From assembly GCA_902537425.1 (NCBI GenBank), contig CACBBD010000002.1, positions 1 to 64,000 on the forward strand: DNA of 64,000 nucleotides, given 5' to 3'. This DNA comes from an uncultured SAR86 cluster bacterium. GTDB taxonomy: Bacteria > Pseudomonadota > Gammaproteobacteria > Magnimaribacterales > Magnimaribacteraceae. The notes under the pieces were generated by a model. That model searched no databases. It was not told the DNA's origin and saw nothing but the letters and a program-made list of their open reading frames with translations. The position numbers and the translations under genes were made by a program. Of this stretch, positions 45,236 to 54,220 are shown piece after piece (positions within the stretch are counted from its first letter, which is position 1; each line of letters starts with the position of its first letter).

Positions 45236-45856
45236 ATGAGTTTATACGAAAAATATGTGCTGCCAAAATTTCTAAATTGTGCCTGCGGATCTAAACCGGT
45301 TTCATACCAAAGAAAAAAAGTTGTTCCTCATGCCGAGGGGAAGGTCTTAGAGATAGGAATTGGGTCTGGTCTTAATTTACCTTTTTATGATAAATCTAAA
45401 ATTGAAGAATTATGGGGGTTAGATCCCTCTGAAGAACTCAGTAAAATGGCGAAAGAAGTTGCTATACAAGAAGGGATAGATGTTAAATTTGTTTCTTCAG
45501 GGGCGGAAGAAATGCCATTACCGGATAACTATTTTGATACCGTATTAGTTACTTACACGATGTGCACTATTCCAGAAGTACATAGAGCCAATACTGAAAT
45601 CAAAAGAGTGCTTAAGAATGAAGGCAAAATGATTTTTTGTGAACATGGCGAAGCTCCAGATGAGAATATAAAGAAATGGCAAAAAAGAATTAATCCATTC
45701 TGGGGATTAATTGCGGGTGGTTGTAATATCGATCGAAAGATTCCAGATCTAATCCAAGAATCAGGCTTTGACATAATTGAGATGGAGGAGATGTATATCC
45801 CAAGTACTCCTAAGATTGCTGGATATAATTATTGGGGATATGCAGAAAGTAAATAA
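45236..45856 (+). CDS. Class I SAM-dependent methyltransferase
   Basis: This 206-residue protein has VLEIGIGSGLNLPFY as the SAM motif I at about 34-48, and FDTVLVTYTMCTIPEVHRA and GKMIFCEHGEAPDENIKKWQ as later strands. The pattern resembles the small phospholipid/thiol methyltransferases of the UbiE/COQ5-like group (METTL7-like). The acceptor is unknown. Its stop shares a base with the EF-hand esterase gene, so it likely starts a three-gene unit. Confidence 0.85.
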   Translation: MSLYEKYVLPKFLNCACGSKPVSYQRKKVVPHAEGKVLEIGIGSGLNLPFYDKSKIEELWGLDPSEELSKMAKEVAIQEGIDVKFVSSGAEEMPLPDNYFDTVLVTYTMCTIPEVHRANTEIKRVLKNEGKMIFCEHGEAPDENIKKWQKRINPFWGLIAGGCNIDRKIPDLIQESGFDIIEMEEMYIPSTPKIAGYNYWGYAESK

Positions 45857-46923
45857 TGAGATTAGGGTGGATACTCGTAAGTATTTTCTTTTTAGTCGTC
45901 TTAATCCAATCAAAAAATATATTAACCTTTGTTGGTATTGAGCTAGGTGTGTATTTTTCATTCAAAGAGCAAGATAAGAACTCAAATGGATCTATAGAAC
46001 GAGAAGAATGGGCTAAGGGGATATTTTCTCTAGTTGACTCTAATCGTAATAACTCAATTAGTAAGAGTGAACTCAGAGATTTTATAAGAGATTACTCTAA
46101 AGAGTTTTCTTGGGTAAATGAAGTTAATGAGAAGTTTGATTTACCGGAAAAGTTAAAAAAAGGCACTTTTAGAAGCGCTTCAATGAGTACTCCTGTCGGT
46201 TATTACATTTATATTCCCGATGAATACTATGAAGATTCTAAAAGAAGATTTAGATCGGTCTATTATCTGCATGGTGGTAGACCAGGAAACGAGGCTAGAT
46301 CGGTATTTATCTCAAATTATTTGGAAGTTTTAATGTCCAAAAATACCATTGATCCTGCTTTATATGTCTTTGTAAACGGAGGAGAATTAAGCCATTACAA
46401 CTCAATAGAAAAGAATTCTTTTGGGGAGGATATTTTTATTAATGAACTTATTCCTCATATTGATAAAAATTATAGAACTATCTCTGAAAGGAACGCGCGC
46501 GGTCTTGAAGGTTTTTCCCAAGGAGGAAGGGGAGCTACTCGTTATATGTTCAAGTATCCAGAACTTTTTGGTACCGTTGCAGCTGGAGGCGCTTCTTATA
46601 TGATGGAAAAGCTAATTCAAGGAAATAATGGTATTGAAGATGATCCACGAGATAACGACGAAGCAATTTATTACGTTGGAGAAGGGAATGATGCTTGGTC
46701 TCTTGCAAAGGCACATAAGCACTCTGGGAAAAGTACGCCTAAACTTCTACTCTGGTCAGGAAAAGATGATATGAATTTTAAAAGCATAGAGGAATATAGT
46801 GAATATCTGGATAAATTACTCTTAGAACACAATTTTTTGGCCATCGAAGGAATAGATCATAATCCTTTCTTATTTTATGAAAAGGCAGGTGAAGAATTAA
46901 TGCGATTTCATCAGGAAAATTAA
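45856..46923 (+). CDS. Exported esterase with N-terminal EF-hand pair
   Basis: This is a 355-residue protein with three parts. A hydrophobic N-terminus (5-32) acts as signal or anchor. Two EF-hand loops follow at residues 40-51 (D-K-N-S-N-G-S-I-E-R-E-E) and 61-72 (D-S-N-R-N-N-S-I-S-K-S-E), both with the D-x-N-x-N spacing and final Glu of calcium loops. An alpha/beta hydrolase of the esterase D/tributyrin esterase type has VYYLHGGRPG and nucleophile Ser221 in EGFSQGGRG, WSGKDD for the acid and GIDHNPF for the His. It probably acts outside the cytoplasm and may need calcium. It abuts a second esterase gene. Confidence 0.83.
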   Translation: MRLGWILVSIFFLVVLIQSKNILTFVGIELGVYFSFKEQDKNSNGSIEREEWAKGIFSLVDSNRNNSISKSELRDFIRDYSKEFSWVNEVNEKFDLPEKLKKGTFRSASMSTPVGYYIYIPDEYYEDSKRRFRSVYYLHGGRPGNEARSVFISNYLEVLMSKNTIDPALYVFVNGGELSHYNSIEKNSFGEDIFINELIPHIDKNYRTISERNARGLEGFSQGGRGATRYMFKYPELFGTVAAGGASYMMEKLIQGNNGIEDDPRDNDEAIYYVGEGNDAWSLAKAHKHSGKSTPKLLLWSGKDDMNFKSIEEYSEYLDKLLLEHNFLAIEGIDHNPFLFYEKAGEELMRFHQEN

Positions 46924-47838
46924 ATGAAAATTAAATTTTTATTATTAGTGATGTTGTGCTCATTAAATATGATGAGTGAGCATAGGACAGTGATTCATGG
47001 CGGATTAGAGAGAGACTATATTATCCATGTTCCCTCAAATATAAATCAAGATTCTCCACTAGTAATTGTCATACATGGGTATACAAGCAGTGCTGAAACT
47101 ATTTTGACTTATTCTGGCATGAACGAAGTAGCAAACAGGGAGGGTTTCATTGCTGTTTATCCTCAAGGAACAGTTGGTAGTGATGGTAATACATTCTTTA
47201 ATGTAGGCTATGATTTTCACTCTGACTCAACTGTAGATGATGTCTCCTATATTAGATATCTAGTTAATTCCCTTTCAAAAGAATTCAATCTTAAAAGGCA
47301 AAAGGCTTTTGCAACAGGAATGTCTAACGGAGGTGATATGGCATACTTATTGGCCTGCACATCTTCTGATTTATTTGAAGCTGTAGCCTCAGTCACGGGA
47401 GTCATCATGAAACAAACAATGGATAACTGTGAGATGAATAATCCAGTGCCGATATTTGATATTCATGGCACGGCTGATGACATTTCTTTTTTTGATGGTG
47501 ATATAAATAATGTCAGTGGTTGGGGTGCATATTATGGCTTACCAGAAACCATAAACTTTTTTGTTGAAAAATATCAATTGGATCAGAAATCTGAAGAATT
47601 AATATTAAATGAGGATGACGGAGCAGCCAATAATGTGTTTTTTGAAAGATATTGGACTGAAGGTGTTGAAACTGAAATATGGATGTACAAGATAGAAGGT
47701 GGTGGACACATTTGGCCAGGAGCAGGATTAAAACTTTCTTGGTGGAGTAATCCAATTCTCCGGTATTATTTCGGTTCTGGAGAAAACGAAATAGTTGCTT
47801 CAGAGGCGGTATGGAAGTTTTTTAGGAAATATCTTTAA
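46924..47838 (+). CDS. Secreted polyhydroxybutyrate-depolymerase/feruloyl-esterase-like hydrolase
   Basis: This 304-residue protein has a short signal peptide (about 1-17). It matches the LpqC/PHB depolymerase family of alpha/beta hydrolases: PLVIVIHGYTSSAETI (oxyanion region), IAVYPQGT, nucleophile Ser in ATGMSNGGDMAYLLAC, Asp in DIHGTADD, and His in GGGHIWPG. Such enzymes hydrolyse polyester or aromatic esters outside the cell. The start is directly after the stop of the EF-hand esterase gene. The C-terminal WWSNPI segment is common in the family. The real substrate is unknown. Confidence 0.85.
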   Translation: MKIKFLLLVMLCSLNMMSEHRTVIHGGLERDYIIHVPSNINQDSPLVIVIHGYTSSAETILTYSGMNEVANREGFIAVYPQGTVGSDGNTFFNVGYDFHSDSTVDDVSYIRYLVNSLSKEFNLKRQKAFATGMSNGGDMAYLLACTSSDLFEAVASVTGVIMKQTMDNCEMNNPVPIFDIHGTADDISFFDGDINNVSGWGAYYGLPETINFFVEKYQLDQKSEELILNEDDGAANNVFFERYWTEGVETEIWMYKIEGGGHIWPGAGLKLSWWSNPILRYYFGSGENEIVASEAVWKFFRKYL

Positions 47839-48578
47839 TTTGTCTGATCCTCTTCTTCCCATTCAAACTTAGGTAGTGTGTGAATAGCATCTGAAAGTTT
47901 TTGAGCCCATGTATCTGACATTTCTTTAAAATAGGGTGACTTGAGTTTATACCTTCCTTGATAGTCTAGATGTATTTGATCTTTTTTATAAACCACAAAA
48001 TCTATTGGTGGCCCTACCGTAAGGTCACTCCTCATAGTTGAATCGAGGGAAAGAAGGGCGACTCTAGCTGAATCTCCAATAGGAGTATTCTTGTTGATCA
48101 TCCTATCTAGGATTGGTTTTCCATACTTTGTCTCGCCTATTTGAAGATAGGGTTGTTCATTGGAGACATAAATGAAATTCCCTTCAGGATAAATTAGCAA
48201 TAAATTAGGCTCTTGATCTTTAATCTGACCTCCTAAAATAAAAAATGATCCCATCAAAGAAGATTGATTCTGCACTTCCAAAGATTGGTTAGAACTAGAA
48301 ACGCTAAGTCTTCCAATATACTGAGCGGCAGCCTCAATATCCTCACATAAATTCAGATTGATCTCAGGATTATCTGAATTGAGATCCTTTTCGAGTTGAT
48401 GATAAACCGCTTGCGAAGTTGCAAGATTTCCTGCTGTGAGTATTACAAATGCTCTGTCACCTACATTGTAGGTAAACATTTTTGAATAGGTGTTTACATT
48501 ATCCAATCCTGCATTAGTTCTGGAATCGGAAGCAAATACCAATCCTTCATTTACTTTTATTGCTAGACAGTAAGACAT
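47835..48578 (-). CDS. Anbu-type proteasome-like peptidase
   Basis: This is a 247-residue N-terminal-nucleophile hydrolase. With start at ATG 48578 and Met removed, the chain has Ser1 (SYCLAIKVN), Asp17 (in FASDSRTNAG) and Lys32 (in TYSKMF), matching Thr1/Asp17/Lys33 of proteasome beta subunits. An ATG 21 bases upstream would bury the nucleophile, so I reject it. GNLATSQAVYHQLE and ILGGQIK follow as in the COG3484/Anbu family. It is divergent, by 212 bases, from the ATP-grasp and alpha-E genes that usually form one locus with it. The activity and target peptide are unknown. Confidence 0.88.
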   Translation of the reverse strand: MSYCLAIKVNEGLVFASDSRTNAGLDNVNTYSKMFTYNVGDRAFVILTAGNLATSQAVYHQLEKDLNSDNPEINLNLCEDIEAAAQYIGRLSVSSSNQSLEVQNQSSLMGSFFILGGQIKDQEPNLLLIYPEGNFIYVSNEQPYLQIGETKYGKPILDRMINKNTPIGDSARVALLSLDSTMRSDLTVGPPIDFVVYKKDQIHLDYQGRYKLKSPYFKEMSDTWAQKLSDAIHTLPKFEWEEEDQTN

Positions 48579-48790
48579 ATAATTTCTCAAAAAAAGCATG
48601 CAATACTTATGCCAGTTTAATCTTTTTAGAATTTCATGTCATTTTTTGTATTTAGAGTCTAATAAAAGGGGTTTACAAAATTCCCTACAAATTTTTCGAT
48701 CCTTTTAAAACTACAAATAGCACCTAAAAAGTGCATTATTTACGATAAAGAACCAAAATGTTTTGGCTTACTTGTTGCATGTATTAATGC
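48579..48790. promoter_or_regulatory. Divergent control region of the Anbu/ATP-grasp locus
   Basis: These 212 AT-rich bases hold no gene. I see a 6-bp-arm inverted repeat CCAAAA-TG-TTTTGG at 48753-48766, 25 bases before the GTG, and a small GCAC/GTGC hairpin at 48720-48734. No consensus promoter is clear. A shared regulator site for both directions is possible, not shown. Confidence 0.3.
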
Positions 48791-50239
48791 GTGGCTATTT
48801 CATGGAAAAACTATCCAACTTCACCCTTTTTTGATGAATACTTAAATACATCGCAAAGGTTCAGGACTCATACAAAGAAAATAGGTAAATTTCTTGGATC
48901 ACTAAGTCCAAATGACTTACATGAAATCAATAATGCCACAGAGTCAGCTATTAAATCTATGGGAATTTCCTTTCGCATCTATTCAGAGGAGTATGTTGAA
49001 GGACAAGACCGGTCTTGGCCATTAGATTTCATCCCAAGAATTATCAGAAAAAAAGAATGGGATAAAGTAGAGAAAGGTTTAGGGCAAAGAGTTAAAGCCT
49101 TAAATCTTTTTATAGAAGATTGCTACAACGATCAAAAATTTCTAAAAGAAAGCGACATGGATGAATCTCTCATAACTGAATCTCCTGCATTTAAAGAATA
49201 CTGCATGGGAATGAAACTTAAACATAGTTCATGGTCTAGTATCTGCGGTTCTGACCTTATCAAAGATAAGGATGGAATTTTCTATGTATTAGAAGATAAC
49301 CTCAGAGTGCCATCAGGGGTAAGTTACATGCTCGAGAATAGAACGGTTATGAAAAGAGTTTTTCCAGATCTTTTTCAACATTATGGAGTAATGCCGGTTG
49401 GTGCTTATCCAACAAAACTCTATGAGACACTTGTATCTCTGAGTTACTCAAGAAGCCGTCAACCAGAAATGGTTCTCCTTACTCCTGGAATTTACAACTC
49501 AGCATATTATGAACACTCATATCTTGCTCAGCAAATGGGCATAGATCTAGTTCAAGGAACAGATTTGGTAGTTTTAAAAGATAACTTCGTTTACAAAAAA
49601 ACTATAGAAGGTTTAGTAAGGGTTGATGTCATATATAGGAGAATTGATGATGATTTTTTAGATCCCTCGAGAGGAAATAAAGATTCTGTATTGGGCGTTG
49701 AAGGCTTAATCGAATCATGGAGAAAAAAACATGTTTCCATAATAAATGCTCCAGGTTGCGGAATAGCAGACGATAAAGCAGTTTACTCTTTCGTGCCTGA
49801 AATGATTAAATTTTATTTGAAGGAGGAACCAATTATAGAAAACCTCAAAACATATTTAATGAGTGATAAAGAAAGCTTTGAATTAATAAAAAATAGATTT
49901 AAGGAATTTGTAATCAAACCTGTAGCCGAGTCTGGTGGTTATGGTATAGTCATTGGGAAGAGCGCTTCCAAAAAGGAAAAAGAAGAGACACTGAAGTTAA
50001 TAAGAAAAGATCCACGTAATTACATTGCACAACCGCTTGCGCTGTTATCTACCACCCCAACTTATGATAAAGGTTCAATAGAGCCCAGACACTTAGATTT
50101 AAGACCATTTATTTTAACGGGTGAAAAAAGTTATGTGACGGTAGGCGGGTTGACTAGGGTGGCTTTAAAAAAAGGCTCTACTGTAGTCAATTCTTCTCAA
50201 GGAGGTGGTAGTAAGGATACATGGATAGTAGATAAATAG
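48791..50239 (+). CDS. Circularly permuted ATP-grasp protein
   Basis: This 482-residue protein matches the DUF404/DUF407 ATP-grasp type 2 family: RSWPLDFIPRIIRKKEWDKV, GLGQRVKALNLFIEDCYNDQ, LEDNLRVPSGVSYMLENR and the late VIKPVAESGGYGIVIGKSA (phosphate loop). ALNLFIEDCY is a strong marker. The family is predicted to make peptide bonds to a small peptide or amine. Translation starts with GTG and lacks a clear Shine-Dalgarno. The alpha-E gene begins 2 bases after the stop. Confidence 0.9.
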   Translation: MAISWKNYPTSPFFDEYLNTSQRFRTHTKKIGKFLGSLSPNDLHEINNATESAIKSMGISFRIYSEEYVEGQDRSWPLDFIPRIIRKKEWDKVEKGLGQRVKALNLFIEDCYNDQKFLKESDMDESLITESPAFKEYCMGMKLKHSSWSSICGSDLIKDKDGIFYVLEDNLRVPSGVSYMLENRTVMKRVFPDLFQHYGVMPVGAYPTKLYETLVSLSYSRSRQPEMVLLTPGIYNSAYYEHSYLAQQMGIDLVQGTDLVVLKDNFVYKKTIEGLVRVDVIYRRIDDDFLDPSRGNKDSVLGVEGLIESWRKKHVSIINAPGCGIADDKAVYSFVPEMIKFYLKEEPIIENLKTYLMSDKESFELIKNRFKEFVIKPVAESGGYGIVIGKSASKKEKEETLKLIRKDPRNYIAQPLALLSTTPTYDKGSIEPRHLDLRPFILTGEKSYVTVGGLTRVALKKGSTVVNSSQGGGSKDTWIVDK

Positions 50240-50241
50240 AC

Positions 50242-51159
50242 ATGTTAAGTAGAGACGCAGAGCACTTATATTGGCTTTCTAGGTATGTTGAAAGAGTTGA
50301 AAATACAGCTAGATTGATAAATGTTAATTCTGAGCTGATGTTGGATTTTCCCGGTGACAAAACACTTGGATGGCAATCTATAATCGAGACGCTTGATAAT
50401 GTTGATATTTACCAAAGAAGGTATATTACTTTTAAAGAAGCTAATGTAATAAATTTCCTATGTTATGAAGAAGCAAATCCTAACTCAATTAAAAATTCTC
50501 TTATCAAAGCGGCATATAACGTCAAAGAAACAAGAGACTATCTTCCCCAATCTGCAACAGAGCAAGTTAATAATCTTTTAAATGAATTTAACCGAGGAAC
50601 TTTGAAAGCAAGAAGAGGACAACCAAAAGATTTGTATAAACTCATTGAGGGAGCTCAAAGATTTTTTGGCATTATCAATGATAATTTCTCTACTGGATTA
50701 GTTTTTGAGTTCATTAGGTTAGGAAGGTATATCGAACGCGTGGATATGATCTCCAGAACGCTTGATACATTATGCGTCTCAAAGAAAAATTCTCAGACAC
50801 ATGACTTCTCAACTCTTGAATGGGCAAGCATGCTTAGAAATCTCTCTGCCCAAGGTGCTTATAGAGAAGAGGCAAAAGGTGAAATTGAAAGAGGCAGTGT
50901 TCTCAGATTCCTATTTAAAAATAGAGGTTTCCCAAGATCATTGAATACCTGTCTTAGAGAGATCGATAAATGCGTCGCTGTGTTACCAAATAATAGTTTA
51001 TTGAAAGAAGAAGTTTATAAAGTTATAGAAAGAATTATGTCATCAAGAGTTGAGAGTTATGACGACGATAAGCTTCATGCCTTTTTGGATAATCTTCAAG
51101 GTAAGATTTCTAATCTTGACCAAAGAATACATAAAAGCTGGTTTCACCTGCATGCTTAG
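50242..51159 (+). CDS. Alpha-E domain protein
   Basis: This is a 305-residue, all-helical DUF403 protein. It opens with LSRDAEHLYWLSRYVERVENTARL, the family hallmark (written in part), and has FEFIRLGRYIERVDMISRTL as an internal repeat of the same helix. LNTCLREIDKC ends the fold. Alpha-E domains form a complex or operon with the circularly permuted ATP-grasp. The transglutaminase gene that commonly comes next is absent; a TauD gene faces it with 1 base between stops. Confidence 0.9.
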   Translation: MLSRDAEHLYWLSRYVERVENTARLINVNSELMLDFPGDKTLGWQSIIETLDNVDIYQRRYITFKEANVINFLCYEEANPNSIKNSLIKAAYNVKETRDYLPQSATEQVNNLLNEFNRGTLKARRGQPKDLYKLIEGAQRFFGIINDNFSTGLVFEFIRLGRYIERVDMISRTLDTLCVSKKNSQTHDFSTLEWASMLRNLSAQGAYREEAKGEIERGSVLRFLFKNRGFPRSLNTCLREIDKCVAVLPNNSLLKEEVYKVIERIMSSRVESYDDDKLHAFLDNLQGKISNLDQRIHKSWFHLHA

Positions 51160-51160
51160 T

Positions 51161-52099
51161 CTAAGCAGTTAAAGAAACTAAAACTTCTCTATTCTTTTCT
51201 CCTGAAAAAGGTTTCCTACCATGCATCACCCTGTAATTATCAATCAATAAGATGTCCTGATCCTTCCAATTTCTTTGAAGAGTTAATAGCTCTGCTAAGC
51301 TAGAAATCATTTGAAGACTTGAGTGACAGATTTCTTCACCATTACCAAACCTTACTGGCGAGATATCATTATCTGTATTTTTTTTCCATCCTAAAGATGC
51401 CGCCAGAACTTGATTAAAGAATGATTTATTTCCATTTTTAAGTTCTTTTATAGCTTTTAAAGTTTTTGTTGTAACCGATAAGTTATCGTCTTCAAGCCAA
51501 TGCCAAGAATATCCAAGTTCTTTTAATTTGAGCTCGGCCTCTTCCTTAAAGCTAACACCTAGAGTTTTTTGCCAACTCCTTCCTTGTCCTGAGAATAATT
51601 CGTCTCCATTGGACATGACAGAATTATAAATAACTCCATTTTTTTCAAATTTGGATATTAAATTTGCATCTTCTTTTAGAAGCTCGGAATAAAGATAATC
51701 AGACCTGCATAAAGGAGTTTCTCCTCCATACTGAGATGCAGATTTGCAAAAAAAGAATATATTTTTAGGATACATGGGAGTCTGTGCCATTTCGTGGTGG
51801 AGAAATATTTCAATCTCACTCGGCGCTTCATTTGCTGTAAAAACTTTATTAGTTTTATTTATTCTAACTGCATTCGATAGAGATTCTTCATAAGTGAACG
51901 TATCGTATTTGAAAGCAGAAACAAAGAGATCAAAATCCTCAGCACTTTTTACCGGAAGGTGACGAAAGAGAACTGCTCCACATTCATCAAGTTGAGTTTC
52001 AATAGAAACCTTATTTTCATGTATCCATTTCACAGCAGAAGACATTGTTATCAATTCTGTATCTTCTTGTATTTCTTTTAAGAAATCTTTTTTATTCAT
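51161..52099 (-). CDS. TauD/TfdA-family Fe(II)/2-oxoglutarate dioxygenase
   Basis: This is a 312-residue non-haem oxygenase. The iron motif H-x-E is in IFLHHEMAQTPMYP, and the distal His with 2-oxoglutarate Arg is in DNYRVMHGRKPFSGEKNREVL. YGGETPLCRSDYLY is a feature of SyrP/clavaminate-synthase-like members. I start at ATG 52099, which overlaps the aldo-keto reductase stop; an earlier ATG would overlap more. It is last of a three-gene minus-strand operon with an aldo-keto reductase and a Gfo/Idh/MocA dehydrogenase. The hydroxylated substrate is unknown. Confidence 0.85.
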   Translation of the reverse strand: MNKKDFLKEIQEDTELITMSSAVKWIHENKVSIETQLDECGAVLFRHLPVKSAEDFDLFVSAFKYDTFTYEESLSNAVRINKTNKVFTANEAPSEIEIFLHHEMAQTPMYPKNIFFFCKSASQYGGETPLCRSDYLYSELLKEDANLISKFEKNGVIYNSVMSNGDELFSGQGRSWQKTLGVSFKEEAELKLKELGYSWHWLEDDNLSVTTKTLKAIKELKNGNKSFFNQVLAASLGWKKNTDNDISPVRFGNGEEICHSSLQMISSLAELLTLQRNWKDQDILLIDNYRVMHGRKPFSGEKNREVLVSLTA

Positions 52100-53060
52100 A
52101 AATTGGAAAGAAAGTATTGAAAGCATCCTCACAAAATATGCCTGGATCGTTATATCTTTTATTTACATTGAGGGCTGATATTTTATCTATGATGGATTGT
52201 TGTAGTTTTATCCTGGAAGCGGCTAAATTTTCTTTCATACGTATTTCATTAGTGCTTTTAACTACAATTGAAGTACCTCTATTCAGGGCCCATCCCAAAA
52301 TTAATTGAGCTGGCGTTATACCGATATCTTTAGAAATAGACTGTACAATTTTATTCTTTAAAATTGATTCACTCTCTTCAGCGCCACCCAGTTCCTCATA
52401 GGATATAGATCCTAAAGGAGAAAAAGCTGTGACTTCTAACCCGTAGTCTTTAGCTAATCGTATAAGTTTTTCTTGAGTAAGATACGGATGAGATTCTATT
52501 TGCAGAATTTCTGGTTTAGTTTCACAGTAGTTCATAAGATCATGCAGTAAACCAGAAGAGTAATTACAAACACCTATATGCTTGGTCAAATTATCTTCTT
52601 TTAATGATTCCATGGCGTGCCAAGTTTCAGATAGCGGAACTCTAGATGAAATCATTTTAGGCTCATGGCTATCAGGATCATTGAACCATTCGGGTGGATA
52701 TCTATTCTCGAAAGGTACAAACTTCAAAGAAATAGGAAAATGAATCATATACAGATCAAGATAATCTAATTGAAGATCTTGCAGCGTTTTTTCTAGAGCC
52801 GGTTGTACATGATCGGGATGGTGATAGGTATTCCATAGCTTAGATGTTATCCATAGCTCGTCTCTCGTACACAAACCTTTTTCTAAAGCTGCCTTAATTC
52901 CTTGGCCAACCTCCTTTTCATTACCATAGTCAGAAGCTGAATCTAAGTGTCTGTAACCTAATTCTATTGCTTTATAAACTGCAGTAGAACATACATCTTT
53001 CGGAACTTTCCAAAGCCCAAAGCCTACTTTTGGCATGTCTTTTACTGATTCGTAATTCAT
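52092..53060 (-). CDS. Aldo/keto reductase
   Basis: This 322-residue NADPH-dependent TIM-barrel reductase has the tetrad visible: Asp and Tyr in LDSASDYGNEKEVG, Lys in WITSKLWNTYHHP, His in LYMIHFPISL. Cofactor contacts VKSTNEIRMKENLAAS lie near the end. It resembles sugar/aldose reductases of eukaryote-like AKR groups. It follows the Gfo/Idh/MocA gene by 3 bases and overlaps the dioxygenase gene, so the three proteins likely act on one small molecule, perhaps a polyol or sugar derivative (inference). Confidence 0.88.
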   Translation of the reverse strand: MNYESVKDMPKVGFGLWKVPKDVCSTAVYKAIELGYRHLDSASDYGNEKEVGQGIKAALEKGLCTRDELWITSKLWNTYHHPDHVQPALEKTLQDLQLDYLDLYMIHFPISLKFVPFENRYPPEWFNDPDSHEPKMISSRVPLSETWHAMESLKEDNLTKHIGVCNYSSGLLHDLMNYCETKPEILQIESHPYLTQEKLIRLAKDYGLEVTAFSPLGSISYEELGGAEESESILKNKIVQSISKDIGITPAQLILGWALNRGTSIVVKSTNEIRMKENLAASRIKLQQSIIDKISALNVNKRYNDPGIFCEDAFNTFFPIYE

Positions 53061-53063
53061 ATT

Positions 53064-54125
53064 TTAATTTAAGAAATTTTCCAGGAAAACGGGACTGCCT
53101 GTTTGAATGGATTCTTGCGCAGCTAACCCAAGAATAATCGAATCAAGACCTTTTTGGCAATCTACAAGTGGTTTCTTTTTATTTTTAATACAATCTATTA
53201 ACTCTAAATGTTCGATATAACTAGCACCATGATGAAAACCTACTTCTTTCACTCTAGGATCATCTTTAACTAATATGGTCTCAAGTGAAGAATTTTTCCT
53301 ATTGGTCAATAATAGTTCATTGCCAGGAATATATGTTTCTAACTTACCTTGATCTCCAGTAAGTACAATCTCTTGTTCATATTTTCCCGCTTCTGCAAAC
53401 ATACACAAATCAAGCATAGCTCTTTGTCCATCCTGATAGTCTATGATCACAAAAGAATTATCAATTATGTCCGGAGTTTTTCCATCATATTTTTCATCCA
53501 AATGGTTTACATCTTGACCTCCAGAAGCATAAACTTTTACAGGTTTACTCGGGACTATTAGATTCATCAAATCAAAGAAATGACAACATTTTTCAACTAG
53601 TGTCCCACCAGTATTTTCATTAAAACGATTCCAATTACCCACTTTTTTTAGAAATGGAAATCTATGCTCTCTAATTGATAGCATTCTTATGTCACCTATC
53701 TTTTCTATATGATTAATCAAAGATTGAATAGGCGACATAAATCTATATTCAAGGCCAATCCAAACCAAACCCTTGTGTTCTTTACTTTTCCTCAGAACTT
53801 CTAAGCCATCTGGAAGGTTTGTGCACATGGGTTTTTCAAGTAATACATGTTTATCTGTTTTGAACAGCTCTCTCATGACCTCAATATGAGTAAAGTTTGG
53901 ACTAGCGATCACAATGACATCAATATCTTTTTGAACCAAGAGCTCTTTATAGTCTTCATATAACCTAATTTTGAATTTATCTTCACAAGCCTTACGGGCC
54001 CATTTCCTAGATTCCTCATTAGGATCGGCAATAGCAACTATGCTTACATCAGGTATTTTTTTGAGATTACGGATGTGTTCGCAACCCATCATCCCAGTGC
54101 CTATGACTCCATAATTTAATTTCAT
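53064..54125 (-). CDS. Gfo/Idh/MocA-family oxidoreductase
   Basis: This 353-residue NAD(P)-dependent dehydrogenase has the Rossmann start YGVIGTGMMGCEHIRNL, and HVLLEKPMCTNL with the family E-K-P. The second domain has GGTLVEKCCHFFDLM, where a His occupies the catalytic region, and a C-terminal sheet. The family oxidises or reduces sugars, inositols and amino-sugars. It begins the operon with the aldo-keto reductase and TauD enzyme, and is divergent from the L-2-hydroxyglutarate oxidase-like gene 95 bases away. Confidence 0.88.
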   Translation of the reverse strand: MKLNYGVIGTGMMGCEHIRNLKKIPDVSIVAIADPNEESRKWARKACEDKFKIRLYEDYKELLVQKDIDVIVIASPNFTHIEVMRELFKTDKHVLLEKPMCTNLPDGLEVLRKSKEHKGLVWIGLEYRFMSPIQSLINHIEKIGDIRMLSIREHRFPFLKKVGNWNRFNENTGGTLVEKCCHFFDLMNLIVPSKPVKVYASGGQDVNHLDEKYDGKTPDIIDNSFVIIDYQDGQRAMLDLCMFAEAGKYEQEIVLTGDQGKLETYIPGNELLLTNRKNSSLETILVKDDPRVKEVGFHHGASYIEHLELIDCIKNKKKPLVDCQKGLDSIILGLAAQESIQTGSPVFLENFLN

Positions 54126-54220
54126 AAATATTCGATTCTTCTAAACTTTTATATATTAGGTATCTATACTGAGTGTGCCTCAACCTTAACAGTAAATATA
54201 ATAAATATCTTTAGTAAATA

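Noticed and set aside
48579..48599. Upstream ATG for the Anbu peptidase
   Set aside because: It adds seven residues before the nucleophile Ser; the later ATG gives Ser1, Asp17 and Lys32 in register with proteasome beta subunits.
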